Positions 8,749 through 18,378 of a DNA stretch of 64,000 bases are shown piece by piece; position 1 is the first letter of the stretch; each line of letters starts with the position of its first letter. The position numbers and the translations under genes were made by a program. The notes beneath the pieces are model-generated. The model saw only the letters and a list, made by a program, of their open reading frames with translations, had not been told where the DNA came from and made no database searches. The stretch comes from Betaproteobacteria bacterium (GTDB lineage Bacteria; Pseudomonadota; Gammaproteobacteria; Burkholderiales; UBA6910): assembly GCA_016183615.1 (NCBI GenBank), contig JACPEG010000017.1, forward strand, positions 40,922-104,921, in the 5' to 3' direction.

Positions 8749-9104
8749 TCACCACAAGACACGGAGGCACAGAGAAGGACGAATCATTTCAACGCGAAGG
8801 CGCAAAGATCGCAAAGAATGGCGAAAGAAAAAGAGCCTTAAACCTGGGAAACGTAGTCAACCCCGGGGAGCACGGGGAAAAACAAGGGAGAACAACCCGA
8901 TGGGGAAACGCCGGGCGCCACCCATCGGGTGGGTCAAGACGCATCAGCAACACATTGATTTTCCCCGTGTCCCCCGTGGTTGAACTGAGGTTTTTTGGTT
9001 AAACCTTTGGGTCCTTTGCGGTTCTTTCCTTTTTCCTTCGCGTTAATGCTTTTGAACTTGTTGTTCTCCGTGTCTCCGTGTCTCCGTGCCTCCGTGGTTA
9101 CCCG
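8749..9104. repeat. Composite intergenic repeat region (nested elements)
   Basis: The 370-bp gap between mutY and the AsmA gene holds no gene. Its flanks (8749-8832 and 9001-9104) are inverted copies of an element of type CACGGAGGCACAGAG...AACGCGAAGG. Enclosed at 8858-8991 is a complete inverted copy of the 145-bp repeat seen at 5089-5233. One repeat thus sits inside a pair of another. A third, shorter CACAGAGGCACGGAGACAC copy is at 26632-26713. Confidence 0.8.
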
Positions 9105-9109
9105 CCCTT

Positions 9110-11311
9110 TCACCGGAACAGCCCCTTGAGCCGGTCTTTGAGCTTGTCCTCGACCTTCGTCTTCACTTCTTCCTTCTTCGTCTCCACCTTGGCCTTGGCG
9201 GCTTCCGACGCCATGGCGCCGAAATCGAGGCGATAGGAGGGCGCAGCCCAGGCGCCGGAGATTTTCACCGGCACCGTGACGCCCTTGAGGTCTGCCAGCT
9301 CTCTGCCCCCCTGTCCGGCCGTGGTGGCGACCACCGTGGCCTTGAGCAGGTAGTCGAGGGTTTCGGCCCCGATGTTGATGTCCCCCGCGCCGCCCACCCG
9401 CAGCAGCGGCGATTTCATGGACAGGTCTTCATTGCGGGCCACGCCGTTGCGGATCACGAAGCTGCCTTTGAGCTCGGTGAAATCCGTCTGCTCGGCCTTG
9501 CCCGGCGTGACCGCCTGCTCGCCCTTGGCCAATCCCAGCTTGGCCTTGGCACCGCGGATCGCGGAGGCGATGTCGATGCCCTTGATGGCGCCGTCGGCCA
9601 GGCTCAGCGCCGCGGTCCCGTTCAACGCTTTTTTCATCGCGCTCACGGTGGCGCCTTGGGCGGTCACGTCCACGCTTACACTGCCCTTGCCCTCGAGCCG
9701 ATCCTGATCCGCCAGGTCCCGGAGCAACGGACCGACGCTGATGCCCGAAAGATTCTGTTTCAGGGCCACTGCCGGCCCGGCGGCGGCCACATTGAGGCTG
9801 CCGCTCATGGCGCCCTCGTAGAGCTTCGCGGACAGCGGGCTCAGGTCGAGGCGCCCGTTGCCCGCCCTGAAATCCACCCGCACCTGGCTCGCCTTCATTT
9901 TCGCCGCCGTCAGGGCGCCGATGCGCACGCTGCCGCTGGCGTTCACGCTTTTCAGGAACGAGAAGTCAAGGGGCTGCTCCGGCTTCGCGTCTTTGGCTTC
10001 CGCCTTTTTCGCCGGCAAATACGCGTCCAGGTCGAGCCGGTCGATGTCCGCGTCCAGCGTGATCGCGGGCTTGCCGAAGCCCGCCACGCCCACCTTCGCC
10101 TTGATATTGCTGTCGCCCACCTTGCCCGCCAGGGATGCCTGGGCAAGCTGTTTCGCGCCGTCCACGCTCCCTGTGCCCCTGAGCTCCCCGCCGATGCTCT
10201 TTCCCGGCAGGTTGGGGCCGCTGGCGCTGATGCTCAGGGCCAGCTGGGGCAGGCTCACCCGCTGGGCCTGGAAGTTCCCGCTGAGGGGCGAAGTGAGCCG
10301 GAGCTTGATGCTTTGCTCGCCCTGCTTCGACTCCACGTCGAGGGTCATGGGGCCGCTCCTGAAGGCCTCCACGGTGCCTTCCAGGCCCGGCAAAACCAGG
10401 GCCGCCGAGATGCCCGGGAGCTTTGCGCTTGCCGTCACCTTGTCCCCCCCGAAGCGATCCTTCGTGAGCTGCAGCCGTGGCGCCTCCAGCTTCGCCTCCA
10501 CGGCGTCCTTGCCCACATTTCCGGTCAGGGCGAGGCTGAGTTTCTCCGCCGTGAACTCCTGGGCGGCGGGACTGGCGCTGGCATCGCCGCCCGCCTTGAG
10601 CGCGAAATTGCGGATCCCCGCCGCTTCGCCCTTCGACTCCAGGGCGAGACCCTCGAGGGCGTAGTACTGCTTGTCCAGGTCGAAGCTGAGGCGGGTTTTC
10701 ACCTGGGTGGCGAGCGCGAGCTTCGGCTGGTTGGCGGCGAGCGAGAACGACAGCTCCACCGGCGTCGAGACGCCGGCGGCGATGCGCCCGGTCTTCAGGT
10801 TGACGTTGCCGAGCTCGTAGCGGGCGCCCCGGGCCTCGTCGCGGTAGGTGAGCGTCGCGTTCTCCAGCAGGACGTGATCGATGTCGAACTTCACCTGCCC
10901 GCCCTTCTCCTCCTTCGAGATCAGGTCGTCGATGTTGAGACGCCCGTCCTTGAACTTCACCAGGTTCGCCTTCAGGCCCTTCACGGTGATTTCATTCACC
11001 ACCACTTCCTTCCTGAGCAGCGGCATCACCGCAAGGGACACCCGGGCGCCGTCCACGGCGGCGAATTCCTGCTCGCTCTTGTGCTCGGAAAGGGAAAGCC
11101 TTCCCAGGTCCACGCCGAGGTTGGGGAAGAACGAAAGCCGGATGTCCCCGGGCAGGCTCAGGCTGCGGTCTTTCTGCTCCTTCACCGCCTTCACGATCTG
11201 GGGCTTGTAGGCATTCGGGTCGAAAGTCGCGGCGATGAACCCGACTCCGGCTGCGACGATTACAATGAGACCGGCGAGGACGATCAGGCCGTATTTCAGG
11301 ATCTTGTTCAT
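9110..11311 (-). CDS. AsmA family outer-membrane biogenesis protein
   Basis: 733 residues anchored by one N-terminal transmembrane helix (YGLIVLAGLIVIVAAGVGFI). It then continues as a long periplasmic repeating beta structure typical of AsmA/YhdP-type bridge proteins, which are linked to phospholipid transport to the outer membrane. The start is typical: FDPNAYKPQIVKAVKE, then PGDIRLSFFPNLGVDLG. The C-terminal AsmA_2 region is recognisable in SMKSPLLRVGGAGDINIG. The tail (DRLKGLFR) is basic with a Lys/Glu-rich coiled segment. It is a single gene, transcribed away from the ABC operon at 11396. Confidence 0.9.
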   Translation of the reverse strand: MNKILKYGLIVLAGLIVIVAAGVGFIAATFDPNAYKPQIVKAVKEQKDRSLSLPGDIRLSFFPNLGVDLGRLSLSEHKSEQEFAAVDGARVSLAVMPLLRKEVVVNEITVKGLKANLVKFKDGRLNIDDLISKEEKGGQVKFDIDHVLLENATLTYRDEARGARYELGNVNLKTGRIAAGVSTPVELSFSLAANQPKLALATQVKTRLSFDLDKQYYALEGLALESKGEAAGIRNFALKAGGDASASPAAQEFTAEKLSLALTGNVGKDAVEAKLEAPRLQLTKDRFGGDKVTASAKLPGISAALVLPGLEGTVEAFRSGPMTLDVESKQGEQSIKLRLTSPLSGNFQAQRVSLPQLALSISASGPNLPGKSIGGELRGTGSVDGAKQLAQASLAGKVGDSNIKAKVGVAGFGKPAITLDADIDRLDLDAYLPAKKAEAKDAKPEQPLDFSFLKSVNASGSVRIGALTAAKMKASQVRVDFRAGNGRLDLSPLSAKLYEGAMSGSLNVAAAGPAVALKQNLSGISVGPLLRDLADQDRLEGKGSVSVDVTAQGATVSAMKKALNGTAALSLADGAIKGIDIASAIRGAKAKLGLAKGEQAVTPGKAEQTDFTELKGSFVIRNGVARNEDLSMKSPLLRVGGAGDINIGAETLDYLLKATVVATTAGQGGRELADLKGVTVPVKISGAWAAPSYRLDFGAMASEAAKAKVETKKEEVKTKVEDKLKDRLKGLFR

Positions 11312-11395
11312 GATAAGGATTCGTAAACGCTGGGGTGGCGGGATGATGGCCTATTGTAATTCACGGCCCGGCGCGCGGCGACCCGGGGGCGAGCC

Positions 11396-12079
11396 ATGGA
11401 AACGCCGCTGCTGAGCCTGCGCGGGGTGTCGAAGACTTACGCCGGGCCGCGGGCCCGGCGGGTACTGAAGGACGTCCACCTGGCGCTGCGCGCCGGCGAC
11501 TACATCGCCATCAGCGGCGAGTCCGGGGTGGGCAAGTCCACCCTGCTCAACCTCATCGCCGGCCTGGACAAGCCGGATTCCGGTGAGATTCTTTTCGAGG
11601 GCAAGGATCTCGGCGCGATGAATGATGCCGCCCGCACCGAATTGCGCCGCGCCCGCATGGGCTTCGTGTTCCAGGCCTTCCACCTGCTGCCCCATCTCAC
11701 CGTGGCCCAGAACATCGCGCTGCCCCTCACCCTCAACCGCATCAACTCCGACGCCGCCGCGGCGCGCGTGCGGGCGCTGCTGGAGGGCGTGGCGCTGGGG
11801 GACGCGGCGAACGCGTATCCCGCCGAGCTTTCCGGCGGCGAGCTGCAGCGGGTCGCGATCGCCCGGGCCCTCGCTCATCGTCCGGCGCTGGTGCTGGCCG
11901 ACGAGCCCACGGGGAACCTGGACCCGGAGACCGCGGCCCAGGTGCTGGCGCTGCTCAAGGCCCAGGTCCGCGGCGATCATGCTGCTGGCATTCTAGTCAC
12001 GCACTCGCCGGTAGCCGCGGCGAGCGCCGACCGGGTTTACCTGCTCACGCCCGAGGGGCTGGTTCCCGGAAATCCATGA
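11396..12079 (+). CDS. ABC transporter ATP-binding protein (LolD/MacB type, AttE-like)
   Basis: 227 residues with all ABC motifs: Walker [11 protein letters not shown]-loop VFQAFHLLPH, signature LSGGELQRV, Walker B LVLADEPTGNLD and H-loop LVTHS. The GNLD form after Walker B is typical of the LolD/FtsE/MacB branch that works with FtsX-type permeases. Its stop overlaps the start of the permease gene by ATGA. The permease and a CrtC/AttH-like protein follow, matching AttEFGH systems. The substrate is unknown, likely a lipid or lipoprotein-like molecule. Confidence 0.88.
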   Translation: METPLLSLRGVSKTYAGPRARRVLKDVHLALRAGDYIAISGESGVGKSTLLNLIAGLDKPDSGEILFEGKDLGAMNDAARTELRRARMGFVFQAFHLLPHLTVAQNIALPLTLNRINSDAAAARVRALLEGVALGDAANAYPAELSGGELQRVAIARALAHRPALVLADEPTGNLDPETAAQVLALLKAQVRGDHAAGILVTHSPVAAASADRVYLLTPEGLVPGNP

Positions 12080-14604
12080 GCGCCGTCCCCCTGTCGTTGC
12101 CCCGCGGGCTGCTGGCCCGGGCCGCCGTGCTGGGCCCCCTCGCCCAGGCGCCGGGCCGGGCGGCGCTCTCCATCATCGCCATCGCGCTCGGTGTCGCCCT
12201 GGGACTCGCGGTGCACCTCATCAACCGGGCCGCGGTGAGCGAGGTAAGCGCCGCCGCCCGCAGCCTGTCGGGGCACGCGGACCTGGTGGTGCAGGGCCCC
12301 GCCGACGGGTTCTCCGAGGCGCTTTACCCCACCCTGGCCCGAGTGCCAGAAGTGGCGGCGGCCAGCCCCGTCATCGAAGCCGAGGCCCGGGTGGTCGGCA
12401 CGCGGGAAACCCTGCCGATCCTGGGGCTCGACGTATTCCGGGCGGCGGCGCTGCATCCGGTGATCGCGGCGGCGGCGGGACCGCGCGGCGACGCCCTGTT
12501 CGCCGAGGACGGCATCCTGCTCTCGGCCAGCGCTGCCCGCGCCCTGCACCTCAAGGCGGGCGACACCTTTACGGTGCAGGCAGGTCTCACGCGGATGGAA
12601 TTGCGGGTTCTGGATTTGCTTCCCGCCGGCGCCTACCGCCAGCGGCTCGGCATCATGGACATCGCCGCCGCCCAGTGGAAGCTCGGGCGCCTCGGCCACC
12701 TGCAGCGGGTGGATCTCCGGCTCCAGCCGGGCGCCGAGCGCGAGCAGTTGCGCGCCCGGATTCAGGCGCTGCTGCCCGCAGGCGTGCAAGCCCTCACGCC
12801 CGAGGACCAGGATGCCCAGGCGGCAAGCCTCTCCCGCGCCTACCGCGTCAACCTCACCGCACTCTCGCTGGTGGCCCTCTTCACCGGCGGTTTCCTGGTG
12901 TTCGCCACCCAGGCCCTCGCCGCGGTGCGCCGGCGCCGGCAGATCGCGCTGCTGCGGGCGCTTGGCGTCACCCGCCGCCTGCAGTTCCTGTACGCCCTGA
13001 CCGAGGCCGGGACGCTCGGCATGGTCGGCGCCGGCGCCGGAATCGCGCTGGGCATCGCCGTCGCGGCCGTGGCGCTGAAAACTTTCGGGGCGGATCTGGG
13101 CGCGGGCTACTTTCCCGGGGTGGAGCCGGAACTCGCCCTCACGCCCTGGGAAGCGCTTCCGTTTTTCCTCGCTGGCGTCGTCACGGCCCTCGCCGGTGCG
13201 CTGGTTCCCGCGTGGGCCGCCGCCTCGGCGCCCCCCGCCCAGGCGCTCAAGGCCGGCGACGAGGAACGCCCGGCGAGCCCTTCCCGCGGCTGGCGCACAG
13301 GGCTCATCCTGTGGATTCTCGCGGCGCTCGCCATTCCCCTTCCCGCCGTGAATGGCCTGCCGCTTTTCGGCTATGCCGCCATCGCCTGCATCCTGCTGGG
13401 CGCGGTGTTCGTCGCGCCATTCGCGGCGCGCACGCTGTTCGCGCGCCTGCCGGTGATTCCCCACGCCGGCTACCAGGTGGCCACCGCGCAGCTTCGCGGC
13501 ACGCCGGCCCAGGGAAGCCTCAGCATCGCGGCGGTGCTGGTGAGCTTCGGCCTCATGACGTCCATGGCCATCATGGTGGTTTCGTTCCGCGCCTCGCTCG
13601 ACACCTGGCTGGAGAAGGTGCTGCCGGCGGACTTGTATCTGCGGACCGGCCAGTCGGGCGACACCGCGTTCATTCCACCCGAGGCCCAGCGCCTGATCGC
13701 CGCGACGCCCGGGATTGCGCGGGCCGAGTTCGGTCGCGGCCGGGAAATTTTCCTCGCCCCGGACAAGCCGGCGCTCGCCCTGATCGCGCGGCCCATGAAT
13801 CCGGAGCGGGCACAAAAGGGGCTCGCCCTTCAATCGGCGGCACCGGTTCCCGCCGGCCGGACGCCGGTATGGGTTTCCGAAGCGGCGGCCGATCTGCATG
13901 GCCTGAAGCCCGGCGACGAGGTGGCGATTCCGCTCGAAGGCGCTGCACGCCCGTTCACGGTGGCGGGCATCTGGCGCGACTACGCGCGCCAGACCGGCGC
14001 CGTGCTGATTGACCGTGACGCCTACGTGCAGCTCACCGGAGACGGTCGCGCCAATGTGGCCTCCCTCTGGCTCTCGCCCGGCGCGGCAATTGGCGAGGTA
14101 TCCGCCGCGCTGCGGGCGCGGCTGCCGGCCGGCACCGATTACGAGATCGCCTCGCCCGCGGAGATCCGGGCCGTGTCCATGAGAATCTTCGACCGCACCT
14201 TCGCCATCACCCACCTGCTGGAGGCGGTGGCGATCGTGATCGGCCTGTTCGGCATCAGCGCCAGCTTCAGCGCCCAGGTGCTCGCGCGCCGCGGAGAATT
14301 CGGCATGCTGCGCCACCTCGGCATGACGCCGGGGCAGGTGGGCGGCATGCTGGCACTGGAGGGCGGGATTCTCGGCGCCCTCGGAGTGGCGATGGGTCTC
14401 GCGGCGGGCTTCGTGGTAAGCCTCGTGCTCATTCACGTAGTGAACCGGCAGTCGTTTCATTGGAGCCTGGATCTGCATTTGCCCTGGGGGTTGCTCCTGG
14501 CCCTCGGTCTCGCGCTCGTGTGCGCCTCGGCGTTCACGGCAGCGTTGAGCGGCCGGCGCGCGATGGGCCCGGACGTGTTGCGGGCGGTGCGGGAGGACTG
14601 GTAA
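12076..14604 (+). CDS. ABC transporter permease with two FtsX domains (fused AttF-AttG type)
   Basis: 842 residues. An N-terminal transmembrane helix (~35-55) is followed by a MacB-like periplasmic domain and an FtsX helix bundle (~255-395, LVALFTGGFLVFATQALAAV and on). A second periplasmic domain and a C-terminal FtsX bundle (~710-840) follow. The long form with two FtsX modules corresponds to separate AttF and AttG in other systems and to YbbP-like permeases. It overlaps the ATPase gene by 4 bases and the AttH-like gene by one (TAATG), so the three form one tightly coupled operon. Confidence 0.88.
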   Translation: MSAVPLSLPRGLLARAAVLGPLAQAPGRAALSIIAIALGVALGLAVHLINRAAVSEVSAAARSLSGHADLVVQGPADGFSEALYPTLARVPEVAAASPVIEAEARVVGTRETLPILGLDVFRAAALHPVIAAAAGPRGDALFAEDGILLSASAARALHLKAGDTFTVQAGLTRMELRVLDLLPAGAYRQRLGIMDIAAAQWKLGRLGHLQRVDLRLQPGAEREQLRARIQALLPAGVQALTPEDQDAQAASLSRAYRVNLTALSLVALFTGGFLVFATQALAAVRRRRQIALLRALGVTRRLQFLYALTEAGTLGMVGAGAGIALGIAVAAVALKTFGADLGAGYFPGVEPELALTPWEALPFFLAGVVTALAGALVPAWAAASAPPAQALKAGDEERPASPSRGWRTGLILWILAALAIPLPAVNGLPLFGYAAIACILLGAVFVAPFAARTLFARLPVIPHAGYQVATAQLRGTPAQGSLSIAAVLVSFGLMTSMAIMVVSFRASLDTWLEKVLPADLYLRTGQSGDTAFIPPEAQRLIAATPGIARAEFGRGREIFLAPDKPALALIARPMNPERAQKGLALQSAAPVPAGRTPVWVSEAAADLHGLKPGDEVAIPLEGAARPFTVAGIWRDYARQTGAVLIDRDAYVQLTGDGRANVASLWLSPGAAIGEVSAALRARLPAGTDYEIASPAEIRAVSMRIFDRTFAITHLLEAVAIVIGLFGISASFSAQVLARRGEFGMLRHLGMTPGQVGGMLALEGGILGALGVAMGLAAGFVVSLVLIHVVNRQSFHWSLDLHLPWGLLLALGLALVCASAFTAALSGRRAMGPDVLRAVREDW

Positions 14605-15668
14605 TGACGCGCCTCCTCCGCGCCCTGCTCGCCACAATGCTGGCCCTTGCCGCGCAGGCCGCCGACTATCCCCCGGTGGTCCCCGGGCGTGCGCTTTCGT
14701 TTCCTGCCGACGAGGGCAGCCACCCGGCCTATCGCACCGAGTGGTGGTACGTCACCGGCTGGCTCGACGCGGGCAACGGCAAGCGCCTGGGGTTCCAAGT
14801 CACCTTCTTCCGCAGCCGGCCTGACCTCGACACCGGCAATCCGAGCCGCTTCGCGCCGCGGCAGCTGCTGTTCGCCCATGCCGCCGTGAGCGATCCCGGG
14901 GTCGGGCGGCTCCTCCACGACGAGCGCTCCGCCCGGGCCGGATTCGGGCTCGCGGAGGCACGCGAGGGCGCGACCGACGTGCGGATCGACGACTGGTCGC
15001 TGGTGAAATCCGATGGGGTATTCCGCGCCAGCATTCCGGCACGGGAATTCGGGCTGGATCTGGCGTTTCGCGCCTCGCAGCCGCCGCTGCTGCACGGGGC
15101 GAAGGGGTTCAGCCAGAAGGGACCGGAGCCCGCCTCCGCCAGCCATTACTACAGCCTGCCCCAGCTCCAGGTATCGGGCGAAATCACGGCGGGCGGGAAA
15201 CGGCTTCCGGTCACCGGGTCCGCCTGGCTCGACCACGAATGGTCATCGAGCCTCATGGACGCGGAGGCCGTGGGCTGGGACTGGGTGGGCATCAACCTGG
15301 ATGACGGCGGCGCCCTCATGCTGTTTCGCATGCGCGATGCCCGGGGCGGCGCCCGCTGGGCCGGCGGCACGCTGCGTGGGGCGGACGGCACTGTGCGGGC
15401 GTTCGCTCCCGCGGACGTGGAATTTGCCCCCGAACGGAACTGGCGCTCGCCGCGCAGCGGGATTGCCTATCCCGTCGCGTGGCGCATCCGCGTGGGAGAT
15501 CGGGTTGTGACGGTTCGCCCGCTGATGGAGGACCAGGAAAGCGACACCCGGAAAAGCACCGGCACGATTTACTGGGAGGGCGCGGTGGAGGCGTTCGACG
15601 CCGCAGACCGCCCCATCGGGCGCGGTTACCTGGAGCTCACCGGCTATGGCAAGGCGCTTCGGCTTTAG
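14604..15668 (+). CDS. AttH/CrtC-type lipocalin-like exported protein
   Basis: 354 residues from ATG 14604 with a signal peptide (LLRALLATMLALAAQAA). The CrtC-N/AttH lipocalin-like fold is recognisable from SHPAYRTEWWYVTGWLD, GFQVTFFRSR and the strongly conserved SAWLDHEWSS; a C-terminal half repeats the beta-barrel. Relatives include carotenoid 1,2-hydratase, but the ABC context makes this the AttH component, an extracytoplasmic partner of the transporter and not a carotenoid enzyme. No carotenoid genes are present. The function remains undefined. Confidence 0.82.
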   Translation: MTRLLRALLATMLALAAQAADYPPVVPGRALSFPADEGSHPAYRTEWWYVTGWLDAGNGKRLGFQVTFFRSRPDLDTGNPSRFAPRQLLFAHAAVSDPGVGRLLHDERSARAGFGLAEAREGATDVRIDDWSLVKSDGVFRASIPAREFGLDLAFRASQPPLLHGAKGFSQKGPEPASASHYYSLPQLQVSGEITAGGKRLPVTGSAWLDHEWSSSLMDAEAVGWDWVGINLDDGGALMLFRMRDARGGARWAGGTLRGADGTVRAFAPADVEFAPERNWRSPRSGIAYPVAWRIRVGDRVVTVRPLMEDQESDTRKSTGTIYWEGAVEAFDAADRPIGRGYLELTGYGKALRL

Positions 15669-15675
15669 AGGGAAC

Positions 15676-15749
15676 TGGAGCGGGTGATGGGAATCGAACC
15701 CACGTATTCAGCTTGGGAAGCTGATGTTCTACCATTGAACTACACCCGC
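15676..15749 (-). tRNA. tRNA-Gly (anticodon CCC)
   Basis: The minus strand gives a 74-nt cloverleaf. It starts GCGGGTGTAGTTCAATGGT, has anticodon stem TCAGC/GCTGA around loop TTCCCAA (anticodon CCC), T-loop GGTTCGATTCC and acceptor CACCCGCT followed by encoded CCA. It reads glycine GGG codons. It lies 7 bases past the AttH-like gene and is divergent from thiS. Confidence 0.95.
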
Positions 15750-15798
15750 ATGATAGAATCGGCTGGCAATATTACCTGATTCAGCACGGTTTTTGGAA

Positions 15799-16002
15799 GT
15801 GATCACAGTCACCATCAACGGCGAGGCCCGCCGCTTCGAAACAGCCCTGAAGGTGTCCCGGCTCCTCGAACAGATGGCGCTGGCCGACAAGCGCATCGCG
15901 CTCGAGCGCAACGGCGAGATCGTGCCCCGCAGCCGCTTCGACCAGGAGTCGGTCGCCGACGGCGACCGGCTGGAAATCGTAGTCGCCGTAGGCGGCGGTT
16001 GA
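15799..16002 (+). CDS. thiS: Sulfur carrier protein ThiS
   Basis: 67 residues from GTG 15799; a TTG at 15793 would add two. It is a ubiquitin-like beta-grasp protein with the required C-terminal Gly-Gly (VVAVGGG), which becomes the thiocarboxylate sulfur donor for the thiazole ring. It sits 76 bases before thiG. No TPP riboswitch fits in the short space after the tRNA, and no thiC is visible. Confidence 0.93.
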   Translation: MITVTINGEARRFETALKVSRLLEQMALADKRIALERNGEIVPRSRFDQESVADGDRLEIVVAVGGG

Positions 16003-16078
16003 CCCCGGTCAAGGCGCCCACGCCCCGCCCCGGGGATGATGATTTCTCCCCGTTTCCCAATCTCCCGGAAGCACAGCC

Positions 16079-16879
16079 ATGGACCCTCTCGTCATCGCAG
16101 GCAAGGCCTATTCATCCCGCTTGCTGGTCGGCACCGGCAAGTACCAGGATTTCAACCAGACCCGCCTGGCCATCGAGGCCAGCGGTGCCGAGATCGTGAC
16201 GGTGGCGATCCGCCGCACCAACATCGGCCAGAACCCCAATGAGCCGAGCCTGCTCGAGGCGGTGCCGCCGTCGAAGTACACGCTGCTCCCCAACACCGCC
16301 GGCTGCTACAGCGCCGAGGACGCGGTGCGCACCTTGCGGCTTGCCCGGGAGCTGCTGGATGGCCCCAAACTCGTCAAGCTGGAAGTGCTGGGCGACCCGA
16401 AGACGTTGTACCCCAACGTGGTGGAAACCCTGAAGGCCGCCGAAACCCTGGTGAAAGAAGGCTTCGACGTGATGGTGTACACCTCCGACGATCCCATCAT
16501 GGCGAAACAACTGGAAGAGGCCGGCTGCTGCGCGGTCATGCCCCTTGCGTCGCTGATCGGCTCCGGCATGGGCATCCTCAATCCCTGGAACCTGATGATC
16601 ATCATCGACAACGCCAGGGTGCCGGTGCTGGTGGATGCCGGCGTCGGCACGGCCTCCGACGCCGCCATCGCCATGGAGCTGGGCTGCCACGGCGTGCTCA
16701 TGAACACGGCAATTGCCGGCGCCAGGGACCCGGTGCTCATGGCCTCCGCCATGAAAAAGGCGGTGGAAGCGGGGCGCGAAGCCTTCCTCGCCGGCCGCAT
16801 GGCGAAGAAACCCTACACCGCCTCCCCCAGCTCTCCCACCACGGGCCTCATCGCCAGCGCCAGGGACAAGGCAGCCTGA
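16079..16879 (+). CDS. thiG: Thiazole synthase ThiG
   Basis: 266 residues, a TIM-barrel enzyme that condenses DXP, dehydroglycine and the ThiS thiocarboxylate into the thiazole phosphate of thiamine. Signatures are [10 protein letters not shown] near the N-terminus, the Schiff-base lysine region LVKLEVLGD, and the phosphate-binding glycine stretches [12 protein letters not shown] and [14 protein letters not shown]. It is probably cotranscribed with thiS; trmB follows 10 bases later. Confidence 0.96.
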   Translation: MDPLVIAGKAYSSRLLVGTGKYQDFNQTRLAIEASGAEIVTVAIRRTNIGQNPNEPSLLEAVPPSKYTLLPNTAGCYSAEDAVRTLRLARELLDGPKLVKLEVLGDPKTLYPNVVETLKAAETLVKEGFDVMVYTSDDPIMAKQLEEAGCCAVMPLASLIGSGMGILNPWNLMIIIDNARVPVLVDAGVGTASDAAIAMELGCHGVLMNTAIAGARDPVLMASAMKKAVEAGREAFLAGRMAKKPYTASPSSPTTGLIASARDKAA

Positions 16880-16889
16880 GCTTTTTCGT

Positions 16890-17576
16890 ATGAACGAGCG
16901 GAGCGCGAACTCCGCGCGCCCCATCCGCAGCTACGTGCTGCGCCAGGGGCGCGTTTCCAGCGCCCAGAAGCGGGCCTACGACGCGCTGCTGCCCCGCTAC
17001 GGCATTCCCTTTTCGGATCATCCGCTCGACCTGCAGGCCCTGTTCGGGCGCAACGCGCCGAAGATCCTGGAAATCGGTTTCGGCATGGGGGAGACCACGG
17101 CCCGCATCGCCGCCGAAAATCCCGCGAACGATTACCTTGGGATCGAAGTGCACACGCCGGGCGTGGGCGCCCTGCTCAAGCGCATCGAGGAAAGGGACCT
17201 CACGAACCTGCGGGTCATCCAGCATGACGCGGTAGCGGTGCTGTCCCGCATGATCGTGCCGGTCAGCCTGGACGCAGTGCACATCTTTTTCCCCGACCCC
17301 TGGCCCAAGAAACGCCACCACAAGCGCCGCCTGATGCAGCCCGCCTTCGTGGCACTGCTCGCCGACCGCCTCAAGCCCGGCGGCCACCTGCACGTGGCGA
17401 CCGATTGGCAGGACTATGCCCGGCACATTCTCGCGGTGCTCTCCGCCGAGCCTCGTCTCCGGAACACCGCCCGCGATTTTTCCCCCCGGCCCGGGTATCG
17501 CCCCCGGACCAAGTTCGAGACCCGGGGCCTGAGGCTCGGCCACGGGGTGTGGGACCTGGTGTTCAAGCGGGCTTGA
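16890..17576 (+). CDS. trmB: tRNA (guanine-46-N7)-methyltransferase TrmB
   Basis: 228 residues of the Rossmann-fold class I methyltransferases. The SAM motif is [11 protein letters not shown], and the TrmB signature is [18 protein letters not shown]. It methylates G46 of the variable loop in several tRNAs. The thiS-thiG-trmB order is common in betaproteobacteria and supports a single transcription unit. Length and motifs are complete. Confidence 0.95.
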   Translation: MNERSANSARPIRSYVLRQGRVSSAQKRAYDALLPRYGIPFSDHPLDLQALFGRNAPKILEIGFGMGETTARIAAENPANDYLGIEVHTPGVGALLKRIEERDLTNLRVIQHDAVAVLSRMIVPVSLDAVHIFFPDPWPKKRHHKRRLMQPAFVALLADRLKPGGHLHVATDWQDYARHILAVLSAEPRLRNTARDFSPRPGYRPRTKFETRGLRLGHGVWDLVFKRA

Positions 17577-17613
17577 TTCCTTGCACCCCCGCCCGCTGGT
17601 CTATAGTGGGCGT

Positions 17614-18186
17614 ATGCGGCGCAGATTCAGGCAGATTTTCGGGTTCTTCCTGCTGGCCGGCTGGCTTACGGAAGCTGCCGCCATCGATCCGGTCGTGGGC
17701 CTGATCTGGAGCCTGGTCCAGGACCGGCTCCTGAACGCGGCCGCCCAGGCCGCCAGCGCCCCGCCCGCGGCGCAGATCATCGCGCCCGATGCCCGGGCCC
17801 TGGGAATCGTCGACCCGCGGGAACTGAAGGCGCTGGTGAACGACAACTTCGCCTACCTCACTTCCTCCCAGCGCGACGAGATCTACCAGGGCCTGGAGAA
17901 AATCATGACCGACCCCAAGCACGTGGCGATCCGCGGCGTCGTGCTGGAGCGTTTCACAGAGACCGCGAAAGCGGTGGGCGAGGCCCACCGCCGGCTGAGC
18001 AACCTGACCCATTCGGAGAAGCGCCGGGTCGCCGCCGAAATCCGCCTCGCCTACGAACGGTCCAGCGCTCCCATGCGGGAAGAGTTGCTGCAAATGGTGC
18101 AGTCGCACCAGCTTCCGCTTCCGAGCGACCTCAACCGGATGGTTCTGGACGAGCTGGGCCGCGGCGCGCGCGGCATCGGCGAATAG
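17614..18186 (+). CDS. Uncharacterised secreted or membrane-anchored protein
   Basis: 190 residues from ATG 17614. The N-terminus RRRFRQIFGFFLLAGWLTEAAA looks like a signal peptide ending near residue 22. The remainder is mostly predicted helix: a Pro/Ala-rich linker, then segments such as FAYLTSSQRDEIYQGLEKIM and RRLSNLTHSEKRRVAAEIR. There are no cysteines in the mature part and no catalytic motif I recognise. It starts 37 bases after trmB and may be transcribed with it. It is likely periplasmic and probably a lineage-restricted family. Confidence 0.55.
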   Translation: MRRRFRQIFGFFLLAGWLTEAAAIDPVVGLIWSLVQDRLLNAAAQAASAPPAAQIIAPDARALGIVDPRELKALVNDNFAYLTSSQRDEIYQGLEKIMTDPKHVAIRGVVLERFTETAKAVGEAHRRLSNLTHSEKRRVAAEIRLAYERSSAPMREELLQMVQSHQLPLPSDLNRMVLDELGRGARGIGE

Positions 18187-18378
18187 CCCTTCACCGGGCC
18201 GCAATCGCCGCGGCGGCCTGCGACACCCCCTGCTCCACATCCCCCAACCGGCTTCTCCGCGTCAACCCGACCGGGGCGCGCCGCGTTCTAGCTACGGTCG
18301 CAGCATGACGTCGGGTTGGGTGATCCCGCGCCGGATTGCTGCGGCGTGACCGATACTCATGTCCGGAAGGGAGGAACC

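Noticed and set aside
9086..11326. A 746-codon open frame on the plus strand across the AsmA gene
   Set aside because: It is antisense to a convincing AsmA protein, has no domain similarity, and results from high GC at the third codon position.
12037..14637. An 866-codon open frame on the minus strand
   Set aside because: It is a shadow of the double-FtsX permease; its translation is rich in Arg, Gly, His and Ala without any motif.
15750..15798. TPP riboswitch upstream of thiS
   Set aside because: The space between the tRNA and thiS is only about 50 bases, and no TPP-aptamer consensus (such as CTGAGA) is present.
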